The position numbers and the translations under genes are program-made. Shown one piece after another: positions 12,373-24,014 of a stretch of DNA of 64,000 nt. Where the stretch lies: contig MU858046.1 of the NCBI GenBank assembly GCA_033297075.1, forward strand, positions 923,140 to 987,139, read 5' to 3'. The notes under the pieces were generated by a model, which saw only the letters and a program-made list of their open reading frames with translations, did no database searches and was not told the DNA's origin. How positions within the stretch are numbered: the first letter of the stretch is position 1; each line of letters begins with the position of its first letter. Source of the stretch: Rhypophila decipiens. Its lineage: Eukaryota; Ascomycota; Sordariomycetes; Sordariales; Naviculisporaceae.

Positions 12373-15300
12373 GACGAAAAAGATCAATCTCTCAGACCCA
12401 CCGTAGGACAATGACGCTGAAAGATTCAACGTCTCCACGCCGGTGTGAGGCTTGCCGTCCGTTAGCTCGTCAGAGTTCAAGACATGTCCACGTTCGCTGC
12501 AGCCGAGCGTCGCCTGTGCGCAAAACCGGCCATATCCAACCAAGCTGCCGAGAGGTTCGCGTTCTTCCTGCAAAAGTCGCGTCGTTGATTATCGACGATG
12601 AAAGGTCTGGTCTCTGGCCGTCCCGTTTCTGTGCCGTACCCCGGACCATCCAGCTTCACCAACCACTCTGGCCTCTTTCTCGGGACGGCTGAACAGCTGA
12701 TGCCACGACGGACGGCAGAATAGCTCTCTGTCTCGCGGCAGGCAGAAGTGATCGCTACCCCTTTCTGAGGTCCATGGTTTCCTCCCGTGTGTCAAATCCC
12801 AAAGAGGCTGAAGGATGAAGGAGATGGAGCCGAATTCGGAAGGGCGAAGAAGACAGTATGGTTACGTACAGTGTGCAATTCAAATGATGATGTAGGGTAG
12901 GTGAATATCCGTAGCTTGGCTCACATTGATTACCATTTCTCATTACCGAGCCTGTGCCGCTATTCTGAGGCCGATATCGCGAGACCGTTCTTGTTGGGTT
13001 GGTGACAACTTGGTGTGTTGGATAACCACCAACTTGACACGGAATGACCCGAGTTCCCTCGGCCACGGAATATTCCGTGCAGCTCTGTGACGGTGTGGCC
13101 GTTATGCTGATCATTGCAAGAACAGGAATTTGCAAAACCGAAAGTTGATTGAATGTGCCGGCCGCAAAAGTCACAAGTTGATTGCACGCATTCGCCAAAG
13201 TTCGGTATGGATACCTGTAATACAATGACGTCCCAGCGACCTGGGGAGATTCTTCAGCCCGGTTTAGGCGAAACCTGGGGTGCTTGAAATCTGGGGTCCC
13301 CGGAGTTCTCTTCCCCACAGAATCCCAGAACAGCTGTTGTAAGACCTGGAAAACGTGGCATTACCTTTCGCTTGTGTTTGTGACTTGCATTTTTTTTTAT
13401 TCTCAGTGCGACATCTTGCTGTAGCAAACATATCTCGCTATTCAAATCTGCAACCCGGTTGCACTGCTTTGCGTGCAGAAGATTAAAAGGCAAAACGGCA
13501 GGCGGGACGAGACCGCGGGAGAAAAAAGTGTCGTTGGTTCTTGGATAGGATCGAAGCTAGCGTGCGGATTCGGAAGGGCACACGGTTGAGAAAATCTTCA
13601 CATCGATCGTGACATGAAGTTCGTGACATGAAGTTCGTGACCTTCCAGAGGGATGCATTCCGTGAAGCAGTGATGCAGTGGCTTTGCGACTCCCGGGCCC
13701 CCAACGCGCTTTTCCGATGAGGCCGGGCGGAGAAGAAGGCCAACAAACGGTTGGTTATACGCTCGGGGAAGGTGCAAGGAACCAGACTCGGCGTTTTCTG
13801 GGATGGCAGGGGAGAGACGGGTTGCGATGGACACTCGGTGAGAGAGGTGAACTGGGGGTTGTCTGTCAAACCGGCCGGAAGGAGGGACGGCAGATGGCAG
13901 CTAGGTACATGCCACAGCGGTTCAAATGGGCGGCAGGCGGCCCGTAGGTTGTTGTTGTCGGGCTGTGCTAACCTCGTTGCTGTCACGGCGTTCCAACATC
14001 AATGAGCGGTACCGATGGACTGGGGGAGAAATGACCTACTGTAACCACGAATTAGGTGACAATGTCACCGAAGACAAAGGAGTTTAAGCATTGCGGATCG
14101 TTACAACGTTGAGAACATGGAGTACCTACCCGATGGTGGAGGTTGTACTCTATAACGGTCAAAACGGACGGGAATGGGATATGAAGAATACTTCTCTAAC
14201 GGTTTTTTATCTCTTTTAATTATTATTCTTATTTTTTTTACTATTCTACCAACCTTGATTTTATTATCATGCCATTTATAACTGAGAGTAGAACCGCCGA
14301 ACAAGACCAAAGTCATTAACCATGCGTGATGATGGAGGTGATAACACGATAGCGCTTAGCGACGGTGGTGATGGGTATAATCCGCGCGTCTATACACCAC
14401 GTACCTTTGAGGCGAAAGACTGCACGCATAAAGAGAGTCTGAAGTTGGGGAAAAGAAAATCGATAAAATAAAAATTATTTATCTGTCATCAGACATCAAA
14501 TGAAGTTCAGTGAGGTACGAAGATATGTAGAATCCCATCCTCGAGAACTGTCCATCCTTCCTCGGGTGAATTTTCGGGTTCGCTTCCGGAGAGGATCGTC
14601 AAGTTGGCCGTTGCCGTTGAGATGCATCACAATGTGCTGCACCGGAAAAGTTAAGAGAGCCTCTCAGCATGGGTTGCGCACCTCCATCGTTGGTTCATCA
14701 CGAGACGGACACCACCCTTTTAGGGGAGTTGCCCGGCGCTTCATCCTCTGGCTTTCTAGGGCGCACCTCCGCAGCTGCAAGATGGAGGTACCGATGGTGC
14801 TCTAGAAGAAAGAGTGAGCGCCTCTTATCTGCTCACAGGCAAGAGTCAGGAGGAGTTGCGCTCTCGGCTCCTTCCTCCTCTCAAAGTGCTTAGGTGAAGG
14901 TGACTCGATGTAGGGAGAACCTGTGAGAACAGCAGTAGGAGTGGGAAAACTCAATCTTCAACAGTCTCCCACCACATCGGTAGCGAGGATTCGCTTGCTC
15001 GGTTTTCAGTGCATGGCGAGATATCCGAGGGAAAGAAAAGGCTACCGAGTCGGTACTGCACCTCTCTGCACTCCAGAATTCATTCAGGGTGTGAGTGTGG
15101 CAGACGTTGATGTGAGCGCGCCTAAGTGCATATCACCTGCATAGCTCGCCGTCTCTCTGCACAACTTTTGGCAGGTTCAACTCAACACACCAATCCGGAG
15201 TCGGGCGTTAAAATCCATCCCTCATGAGAAGCACTGAGGGGCAACACACTCACATACTTTGACAACCGGCGCTTAATCCTCTTCTAGGGCTGAAGGAGCG

Positions 15301-15772
15301 ATAATCCAGATGGTTCCTGAATGCGAGGCGCACCATCGCCGTTCTCGTCGAAAAGCTGCACAGAATCCGGCGAGCGCGCGGCACTGGTGCACGGCCGATG
15401 GTGTACTCGCATTGCATAGCCGAGGATCAGTCTCACTGCCGCCATCGATATTTAGATGGACGCTTCGAGCAGGAATGATGGTATATTTTGTTCCAAAGTA
15501 CCTCTACGGTTGCCTTTGTACCTGACCGAAAAAGTATGGGGAGTGGGGGGCGGCCGAATTGGTCTAGGAGTGCAATGATGTGAGAACTCCATTAAGGGTG
15601 CCGTTTGCTTTCATCATTCATCAGACCTCGAGCTCGATCCGGATTCCGGATATCTCCGTCCAGGATTTACCATCATGCCTCACCATCACCCAAGCAACGT
15701 CTCAGACACAAACTCATACTCGTATCATCATTAGACGCTATAGCAGAAGCATACAGAGCTGAACCCTGCCAT

Positions 15773-17881
15773 CTACTTCTCCTTCCTCGACTCACCGCCC
15801 CCAACCCGTTTATACTTGCGCTTATCACCCCGTCTCATCAACAACTTATTCCTAGTCCCTTTCCCGCCCTCCCAATATCCCTTCCCGCTCTTCCCAATGA
15901 CGCTCCTCCCACAAAACTGACACATCTCGGGGTGATATTTCTGCTCCCGCGAACACCACCCGCAAATCATGCGACTCGCCCACTCGTCAATATGCGAGCC
16001 CGACTCTTCACTCGCATTATGGCACTTGTCACAGGGAAACACCTTGCCACAGCAGGAAAACCTAAACCACCTATAACTCCGTTTGTAATGCTCACACGCG
16101 CCCTTGTCAGGTAGCTGTTCGCCGGCGTGAAGACCGAGCTTTTCCTGGCGATTCGCTCGCACGCCTTGGGCGCGTGGGAGAGAGGCTGCGTAGGAGTAGA
16201 CTAGGAATTTTACCTGGGGGATCTTGAATGTGAATCGGCTGTGGCATTCGCGGCAGACGTTGGTTGTGGTTTCGCCGCGGACAGAGGAGAGACCTGGTGT
16301 TGCCGGGAATGAAGTCGAGCACTTGCCGCAGGTCGGGATGAAGATGCTCGGGAGCATGTCTTGGACTGTACACCCCGTGACATCGATGAATCCGGCTCTG
16401 GTGGAAGCAATGTGGACCAGCTCTTTGCGGAACTTGACGCGGAACTCTGTAGCGCATTTTTTGCAGCTGAGGTTGGTTTTCTCGACGCCGTCTCGAAGAC
16501 CGGTTACCTCGTTGAGGGTCCTGCATCGATCGCACTTGACTACCAGACTGAGAGAGAGGACTTCTAACAATTCGACGTTGTGCAGTTCGATGGAGGGGAA
16601 GGTCATGGCTGTGCCGACTTCTTGAGTTTTTCCAGAGCTGGAGGAGCCGACTTTTACGTATGAGCTATCAGATCCTTCTTCGTCTCCCTCTTGTTCAGAT
16701 TCGTCAGAATAATCTTCCGAATCTGAAGAATGGGATCCTTGAGCTGCTGATGTCCATTCCGGCGGTCGGGGAATGACCTGGAGCGGTCCTTTACCGTCGC
16801 GGGCATCGGGAACGACAGATGAATGCTCGGCTTTCTTGGCTTCTGATTGGGCTGCCAGGTTTGCTGCTTGTGTAGCCTCAGTAGCAGTAGCAGCCGCCGC
16901 CTGCTTGGCCAACGAATGGAGATTTTGCGTGAGATAGTTCAGATGGCTGGTCAAGCTCATCTCTTTCTTCTCGAATGCCAGTTTTGTGAATAGCTCTTCT
17001 ACCCCTTCCGCGTCATGCGAGTCAACTCCGTTGAGGAGGACTCTGAGTGGCTGCAGGGGGTATAACAGGGGGATGATCAGCTGAGCAGACTGGACTTGCT
17101 GGAGTCCCAGGGGGAGCAGGGTCCTCCTCTTGGGCTCGAGAGGTAACGTGTAAACGATGCCGTCGCTGGATCTCTGATAGTTTGGCAGCCTGCTCATGCG
17201 AGCTTCTAGTTGTCGGACTTCTTGCGCCCGCCTGGCTTTGGCTTCTGCGATTTGATCCCTGGTGAATGACTCTTCTGGTATGTAGGGCCGGTGAGGTTTT
17301 TGACTGACGGCAGGTGAAGGGACCCTCTCTGTGGCAGCAGTAGTCGTGATCTGTGGGCCTGTTCTTGTTGCTTCCTGTTCGAGATGCCTCGTATCTTTGA
17401 AGGTCACCAGTTTCACCGTCTCAGCCTTTTGCTCTGAGAGAAAAGACTCGAGATTCCTGTCCAGTGCATTGATAAGGGCAAGCAACGTCGCGCCTTTCCG
17501 AGTCTCTACCAACTTCTCGAAGCCTTTCTCGATATTGATTGCGAATCCCCTGGGTATATCGTTGTTTTTCACCACGATGGATGGTTTCCGCTGGGGATAC
17601 TCGGCTGGGACCCGCAATTCACATTTCAGACTTTCCAACTCAAAAGGGAAGTCGGGATCCGAGGGCGAGATGTTGAAGATGAGAGATGTGTCCCCGCTTG
17701 CCAGGGTGGTTTCCTTGGGCTTGAATCGGCGGTTGATCTGATCGATCTGATATGTCCTTGCATTTTTTACCTGGCTCTCGGGGACAGGTCTCTGCACGAC
17801 ACGGGAGGATGAAGCCTCCTTGACGGCTTGTTTGTCTCTTCTTGGCGACGGAGCACCATCTTTGGTTCGAATAGGGATCAT
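15773..17881 (-). CDS. CHY-type zinc-finger protein (702 aa)
   Basis: A single-exon 702-residue protein. The C-terminal part (about residues 596-660) opens with CEHYKRSYRWFRFSCCGKVF and continues through CDKCH, H, CGWC and CQFCG. This is the Cys/His layout of the CHY zinc finger known from RCHY1/Pirh2-like proteins and from yeast HOT13. No RING finger follows, so E3 ligase activity is not supported. Upstream, additional CxxC pairs (CDRC, CKKC, CGKC, CREC, about residues 450-570) could bind further zinc. The N-terminal region (about 40-130), with YPQRKPSIVV and IPRGFAINIEKGF, looks RWD-like, although that fold is inferred. A Ser/Glu/Asp-rich acidic segment separates the halves. The C-terminus is strongly basic (RRGDKRKYKR). 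The Met at 17881 begins the frame and no upstream exon was found. Confidence 0.85.
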   Translation of the reverse strand: MIPIRTKDGAPSPRRDKQAVKEASSSRVVQRPVPESQVKNARTYQIDQINRRFKPKETTLASGDTSLIFNISPSDPDFPFELESLKCELRVPAEYPQRKPSIVVKNNDIPRGFAINIEKGFEKLVETRKGATLLALINALDRNLESFLSEQKAETVKLVTFKDTRHLEQEATRTGPQITTTAATERVPSPAVSQKPHRPYIPEESFTRDQIAEAKARRAQEVRQLEARMSRLPNYQRSSDGIVYTLPLEPKRRTLLPLGLQQVQSAQLIIPLLYPLQPLRVLLNGVDSHDAEGVEELFTKLAFEKKEMSLTSHLNYLTQNLHSLAKQAAAATATEATQAANLAAQSEAKKAEHSSVVPDARDGKGPLQVIPRPPEWTSAAQGSHSSDSEDYSDESEQEGDEEGSDSSYVKVGSSSSGKTQEVGTAMTFPSIELHNVELLEVLSLSLVVKCDRCRTLNEVTGLRDGVEKTNLSCKKCATEFRVKFRKELVHIASTRAGFIDVTGCTVQDMLPSIFIPTCGKCSTSFPATPGLSSVRGETTTNVCRECHSRFTFKIPQVKFLVYSYAASLPRAQGVRANRQEKLGLHAGEQLPDKGACEHYKRSYRWFRFSCCGKVFPCDKCHNASEESGSHIDEWASRMICGWCSREQKYHPEMCQFCGRSVIGKSGKGYWEGGKGTRNKLLMRRGDKRKYKRVGGGESRKEK

Positions 17882-18994
17882 TATGGATTATGAGAAGGTA
17901 CCTCGTGATGGATATCTCTTGGTGTGGTGGTATGTAATTCAGGGGGGCTGCCCGGCCAACGAAACGCTAATGGATCGAGAAGATGCTGCACTGAAAGGAC
18001 AGGCAAAGGATGACGTCAAAGAACAAAAGAGAAGTAAAAGAACCGTATTCAATTGTCAAAGTATGCTTGCTATTGGCAAAGTAGGAAATGAGCAAACACA
18101 ATGGTCGAGCTTCAATATATCGTCTTGATCAACCAAATAGGTGATGTCCTCGTGATTGGTTAGGCAACGGGTCCTTCTTGTTGGTAGAAGTGATTCATAT
18201 GATTCATATTGATTCGATGAGCAAGCCGGGATGACTCATCTGACGTCGCCCCTCTCCATAATTTTGGGCGACGGGTAAAAGTGGGGTTTCAAGCTTCACT
18301 GTGCGGGGGAAACAGGGTTTCAAGGTGAGTGCTCGGTGAGCCGTTCCTGCCATCTCAAAAACGGCATTCAACGGAGCACGACATAGTATTGGAGTAAGCT
18401 CTAACAGTTCTTATCGTCTGGTATCGCCACATATTCAAGCTGAAATCGTTGTTCTACACTTCTCCGAGCGTCCATCAACATGGCTGCCAGTGTCAAGTAC
18501 GGCCTTGAAAGAAGGTCACCACTGCAAGCAGACGACGAAAAAGGGTACATTTGCCGTCTTCGCCATCAAGCCACAAGCATACGAAGACGCACTGAAACCT
18601 CGATCATATACGAATCTCACTAATCCAAGACACTTTAGCAAGTATCAGAGCCATTCTGCAGCCGTGCATGCTTCCCTCAGCAGAAAACAACGGTAGCTGA
18701 CCGAGTTAATTTATCCTCGTAAATATACACCACACGCGCCGCCTTAACATAAGTAATGACAACCCACCTTACCGAAAATCCATCATCCTTGGTTCGAATC
18801 TAGACCCTTCTCCTTCATGATCCCATGCCTCCACGTGGACGCCCAAGCTGTGCCTCTGAAAGCACTACCGGGTGAACCAAACCATGACTTCAGGTGTCTT
18901 TATCCGTAATATACCCCCTAGACCGAGCATCCTTCTTCCCAGTATCAATTATTCTGGCACACCTTTCCCGGAGATTGTACCCACGTAGCTGAGT

Positions 18995-19010
18995 ACCTAC
19001 CTACCTACCT
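18995..19010. repeat. (ACCT)4 microsatellite
   Basis: Four perfect ACCT units. The reverse-complement version (AGGT)4 occurs at 41-56, and shorter copies lie near 4272 and 4464, so this tetranucleotide recurs in the intergenic DNA of the window. Confidence 0.9.
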
Positions 19011-19925
19011 GTCATCCATAAACTGACATCAAGTATCCGTACCTATATCTCCATTTGACAGAAAGGAGAAAACGGCACAACCAGACCAGACCGGGAATCT
19101 CGTGCCGAGAATACCAGGTCTACTTACTCATCGGAAGTATATTGCCAGCCGGTGGCTTTCTCAAAAACAACGGAACCGAGAAACGCCACCGGAACCACAC
19201 CTTGGGCACCTCGAACCCCCGGGCCGAGCACCATGTTGTTATCTACCGGATGAGAATCTTGCACTTTGACTTTTGAACCTTCTAGCTCGAAGCCGAATGA
19301 ATCACCTCAGATAGGTATTGACATCATCATCTGACCGGCGGAACACACAAAGTCTTGTCTGAATGTTGAAGCAATTAATTTTCCGGCGCTGATAATTAAG
19401 AACAACCATGGACTCTACAATAGGGGGTATCTGGACGTGGCCAAGGAAAGTACTGTACATACATACCGGTAGTCATGAACAAGCACGCAGACAACCATGG
19501 TCCATGGATATTGTTTTTATATGGCCGTCATTGATTCTGCATGATATATGCAGGTGCAACTGTATCTTCTAGCAGTTCTCATCAGAACGCCCGGTTACAA
19601 CTACCGAGGGTGATGAAAGGCTGGTCGAGGCGTAAGAAGGTAGTGCCCAGCGCTGATGGTAGATTTAACAAAGATCGAGACATTCGTGTCACTCACACAC
19701 CAACAAACGCAATTGCAGTTCTTTTGTGACTAAGAGAATAATTGTGAGGTCATAAGTTGCTTGTTGTGAGGAGTAATTGATACCATCTTCATTTGCTGTG
19801 GTTCCCTCAGGCTTGTTTCTTGGCGGCGTGCACCAGACCCAAAGATCGAATCCCCTTTATAAGGCGGTCTTTGGTCGACCACTTCCAACTGAGAGGGGAT
19901 GGCGACAGCAGAGATGAGTTGAGCT

Positions 19926-20118
19926 TCCAACGTAGCTCAACGGTCAGCTACGGCGACTCAAGTAATTCCTCTGTACCCTTCCGGCCTGCAGTACCCTCCC
20001 GATTGACCCCTTGGGGCGGGAGGGTGTCGGTTCAATTCCGGGCACGTCCACGGTTAACAGTAATAAAAAAGGCCGAAAGAGGCTTTTCTCAGGGCTCCAT
20101 CGGGGGCCCTGAGTTTTT
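19926..20118 (+). ncRNA. Structured tRNA-like element with terminator-like hairpins
   Basis: The sequence shows an A-box-like TAGCTCAACGG (19,933-19,943) and a B-box-like GGTTCAATTCC (20,029-20,039). A 7-bp inverted repeat occurs at 19,931-19,937/19,946-19,952. A strong hairpin CCCTCCCG/CGGGAGGG (19,994-20,001/20,017-20,024) has an inner CCCC/GGGG stem. After the T-arm-like hairpin comes a bulged AAAAG..CC/GG..CTTTT stem at about 20,066-20,087. Then CTCAGGGC/GCCCTGAG (20,088-20,095/20,106-20,113) is followed by TTTTT, the form of a bacterial intrinsic terminator. I could not fold a full cloverleaf: the acceptor strands and the anticodon stem do not pair. It is therefore not called a functional tRNA; it could be a tRNA pseudogene, acquired sequence or another structured RNA. 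Confidence 0.25.
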
Positions 20119-23100
20119 GGCTCTTGTTGTGATTTTATTTTTTATTTTCAGATTGTGGTTGTTGGTAAGGGACACAGCGGTAGAGGTACGGCGATGGAGG
20201 TTGATGGGAGAGAGCTTCGTAGCGCCCCAATACCATCGAGCGAGAGAATGCGTGTGTCTGTTTTGCTTGGGTGAAAAGGGACGAATGGCGTTTGTTTGAT
20301 AACATCCCGTTCCCATATCAACTCAATGCGGTGTGCCGTTTGGGGCCCAACCATGGCCGAGCTGTCCGATGACTTGGCTTCCTTTTCCTTGTTGGTCACT
20401 TCTCACCTTACCTTGCTTGGGCAGGCAACATGCTGCAGACGCCGTGCATATCTGATCCGGGTCCTGAAGTGAAGCAAAATACGACGAACATAGCAACAAC
20501 AATAACGCCCGAGTTGATAGAGGCGATCAGATCGAGACCTGCGATTCGCTGGGCATCATATCTTTTGACCATGTCGATGACAGCGACATGAGAGCTCTTT
20601 CGTCTGTGTTTGGCTCAAATGATCTGTTTCTTGATTACCGTCTGCACTGGCTGTCGCGCGTGCACCGTGTCGACCATGGGCATGAGATTTCAGCCTGGTT
20701 GAGGAGGGGAACGTCGCAAGATTTCCTGGGTCGCTTGATTTGATGGTATATGGACTTACTCACCTGCCAGAGGGGCTGATGAGTTGGCAGTCACCGCCCC
20801 CTCGGCAAGCATAACCTGCCGGACCTGATGACCTTGCCAGTGGCAGACCGGCATATTGACTGATGCAAGTCCGGCAGCAACAACGACCGACGGTAAGAGT
20901 CAGGAAACGTCCAGACAGGCCTGGGCTGCCTGGCCACCATACGTCAGCACACCATGATGATAGAGCCTCTGAGCCCAAGGAGATCCAACAGCTGTCACAA
21001 CTTCAACGGAGATGGATAGTTTGCACGTGTAGATAGAGAGGGAAGGGGCGGGACGGGGAATGGATAAACGGGACGGTCAAGCGGGATGGAGGCATGTGAC
21101 GAGCAAAAAGTTGGATGACTGAGGGGAAATGGAATTTGAGTCTTGGGAAGGAACCTCAGATTGCCAAAATTTGTACCTGAACATTGGGAAGGTACAACAA
21201 CTTGGGTTTTCTACCTCAACCAGGAACTATGAGTATCATACAAACAAAATTGAAAAGATGTGTCGATAAAAGAACGGTAAAAGAAAAAGAGTTATACAAT
21301 CGAACAATCTCGGAGGTTCTCAATTCCTCTTTCGCCTCAACTTGAACCCTATCCTAATTACTCAGCTTTCAACTCCACGAAAATCGGAATCCAGATCTTT
21401 GTTCCATTCCATCTTCAGCTAGGTTGATGCCTCACATCAAAGTTACGGTGTGGCGTGCAGGAGGCAGCCGTCCGTTTCGATGCGGGCCTGAGCGGTCCAA
21501 TGATAAAAAAGAAGCATGTACGTTTTTCTTTCCCCTCAAAATAATAAACCCATTTTATCTTTTTATTCCAATTTCTGGGGTAAAACATGTACCTTGGCAC
21601 AGAAAATAAAATATCTCACCCCGTGATGGATGATGGACAACACATACCCCCCACTACAAACCCGTCGAGTACACCACTATGCTCCCAGATACTACCATGT
21701 CGTTCCCCACGTCATGGGAAGGTGGTGTAGGTGAGCTAGGTCGGTACGTGGAGTATATATCTCAGTCTCACCTCGACACACCTTTCGATTGCTGGGAAGG
21801 GTCTAGAAGTCTCAGATGTCTCAGTTTTAGATCACTCATTTGACCTTTTTTCTTCAATGTTTGAACGTCAATTGACTGCTCGTCATTCAGGGTCCAAGTG
21901 ACCTCTTGCGTAATGTCTGTTCAATTGGAAGCAAAAGGAATGAAGGCGGCTGTTCGAGCCAGCTCACGTGTCCGCGACATTGACGTCGATCGTTAGCCCT
22001 GTTGACCTCCGTGGTGTGTTGTCTGTTGCTTATCATTCAGAGCCGCCATCAAATGATCAACGTGTACAAGGAAATGATAGTCCGAGTTTCCTTTTTCCCT
22101 TTTGTCTATTTCCTTTATTTTTTAAAGAAGAAAAATACTTTTCGGGCGAATTTATCGAATAATTAAACTCATCATCTGTTAATTCTTTTTTCATTTCGTC
22201 GCCAGCGTTCCATCAGATACTCATTGTCAGTCCAAGACTCTTGGAGGCTCTCATCTGACGGTATTCGCAACGTCGGCATGCAAGATGATGACTGGCTCCA
22301 TGTTCTTGGGAAGTATGGGACCAGATCTTGTTCATCTCATCACAGTCAGACCCCGTTCACTGACATGGCCAAAATATCATGTGCAAACCGCGTAATTCCA
22401 TCTGGCCGTGAGAAAACCGTTGCCAAGTTATTCTCATCGCTGCCACCCCCACGAGGAGAGACGGCACTTGGTCGGTAGTTGGCCCTCGTATGCAATGAAT
22501 GCACGAGGCTGACACATTGCTGCATTACCGATTCTCACGATCGTATTTCCCCGTCAGTGGTTAATATCGACAGGTACCAAGACGTTGTGTTTTTTGGAGT
22601 CACCTTTCATCTGTCAGTCTACCCGAGAGGGATGGCTACTGAAGAAGTTCACGACCATCATGTTCGACTGAGTATGTGCTGAGATAGGGTGGGACATAGA
22701 GAAGTGTGCTCACTCACCTCGGACCCTGGACCATTTGTCCTGACTCTAAGATATATGTCGGCGATGGTTGGGATCCATAGCTCGTAAAGGAGAGGTAAAA
22801 TGATCCACCAGGACGCCAGAGTGTCTCCCGAATACCATTAGTTTGAAAGAGTTGAATATTTGCATGGAAGTAAAGCGTTGTTGTTGGCACGGCATGCTGG
22901 AGACAATGGCAGTTGAGCGACGACGAGGTGATGTCTGTAATGATACTTCGTTGTCCCAACTTGGGCTCCTCTTCGTGGTGTAATGAGACGATGAAAATCA
23001 CGAGAATTCAGAGATTATATTAACTATATTTTTAAAACAAATAATTACAGCACCATCGAGAGACAGTGAGAATGGTAGAGGAAAGAGCATATAAAGTAAA

Positions 23101-24014
23101 CCTCTGTAAATACTGAGGGATCTTTTATATAATAGAGAGTTCCTGTTAGATTTGACGAAATAGATAAATAGCATTACTATTTAATAAACTAAAGTTTAGC
23201 AACTTGGTGTGTTGGGGAACCTGGAATCATCCAGATCTGCTGTTGTCCTATCTGAAATGTGGTTGGCAGGGCGACGGAAAGGGGTATAGGTGAGTGTGGA
23301 GATGAATCTTGTACCGACAAGTTCAGACGACACTTATCGTTGTACCTCTTCTACGCCGGGCAAAATGACTTAGATATAAACGAAAAGATGTCGTCCCTCT
23401 CCTCTCTTGTTCCCCCACCATTCAGATTCTGATCACTTGCCCAAAATATCACCGACGTTTCTCCTCTGATCTCCGGTTTTGCTTAACAGAAGGCATCAGT
23501 AAACGCGCTCAAGCAGGAGAATGTTGCCCTAAATAACTCATAAAATTCGCTTTCTGGCTTTCAGCAAGCTACATCATCTTTCTGAGACTTCCGTCCTGCA
23601 CTCTTTCTACGTGTAGACGCCACACGTCTTTTACTCGTTCTCTTTCTACAAACCCTCCATTCCTATTCTCACTTACGATCCACAGATTGATTGCAAACAC
23701 CAGAAACACACTGTCTAAATTTCGCGCTACGTCCTACATCTTTCTTTCGGGAGTCCGGTCTTGACTCTCTAGCACTCGATTCTCAAACTGAGATTCCAAA
23801 TCCATTCCATCTAACCATTCTCACGTCAACTACTTCGACATACATTCTCCTCTGCACTCACGATTCAACCCTCTACCAAAACTCGCTCGACACTGGTTCA
23901 GAAAACGCCAAAAGATCTAGCGACACCGACTTATGAAAAAGGCGCAGAACACAGAATCATTTCTACCTCTATTTAATCCAATGCTTTAGGTTCAGGACAG
24001 TTTGTGACACCACT

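Larger units (their letters stand above)
9280..15772. other. Long gene-poor region
   Basis: About 6.5 kb with no domain-bearing gene. It contains A/T runs at about 10,386-10,440, 12,341-12,372 and 14,205-14,275, and a short direct duplication of GTGACATGAAGTTC near 13,610-13,641. Reading frames of 140-190 codons occur on the minus strand (10,660-11,091; 11,143-11,691; 12,755-13,318) but none shows a known motif. No terminal inverted repeats or transposase-like sequence were seen by eye. Confidence 0.5.
17882..24014. other. Long gene-poor region upstream of the large GTPase
   Basis: About 6.1 kb without a recognisable protein gene. It holds an (ACCT)4 tract at 18,995-19,010, the structured element at 19,926-20,118, and AT-rich stretches at about 22,090-22,170 and 23,000-23,190. 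The last 600 bp are rich in pyrimidine runs, as is common in fungal promoters and 5' leaders, and probably belong to the GTPase gene starting at 24,015. Confidence 0.5.

Noticed and set aside
12755..13318. 187-codon minus-strand frame with a few Cys and Ser/Thr-rich parts
   Set aside because: No signal peptide, no family signature and no splice support; kept only as part of the gene-poor region.
18785..18800. GGTTCGAATC, a B-box-like tRNA motif
   Set aside because: No A-box within 30-90 bp upstream and no acceptor-stem pairing.
13006..23215. Shared 16-mer CAACTTGGTGTGTTGG at 13,006 and 23,200
   Set aside because: One 16-mer match in 64 kb is expected at about this frequency by chance, and the flanks do not match.
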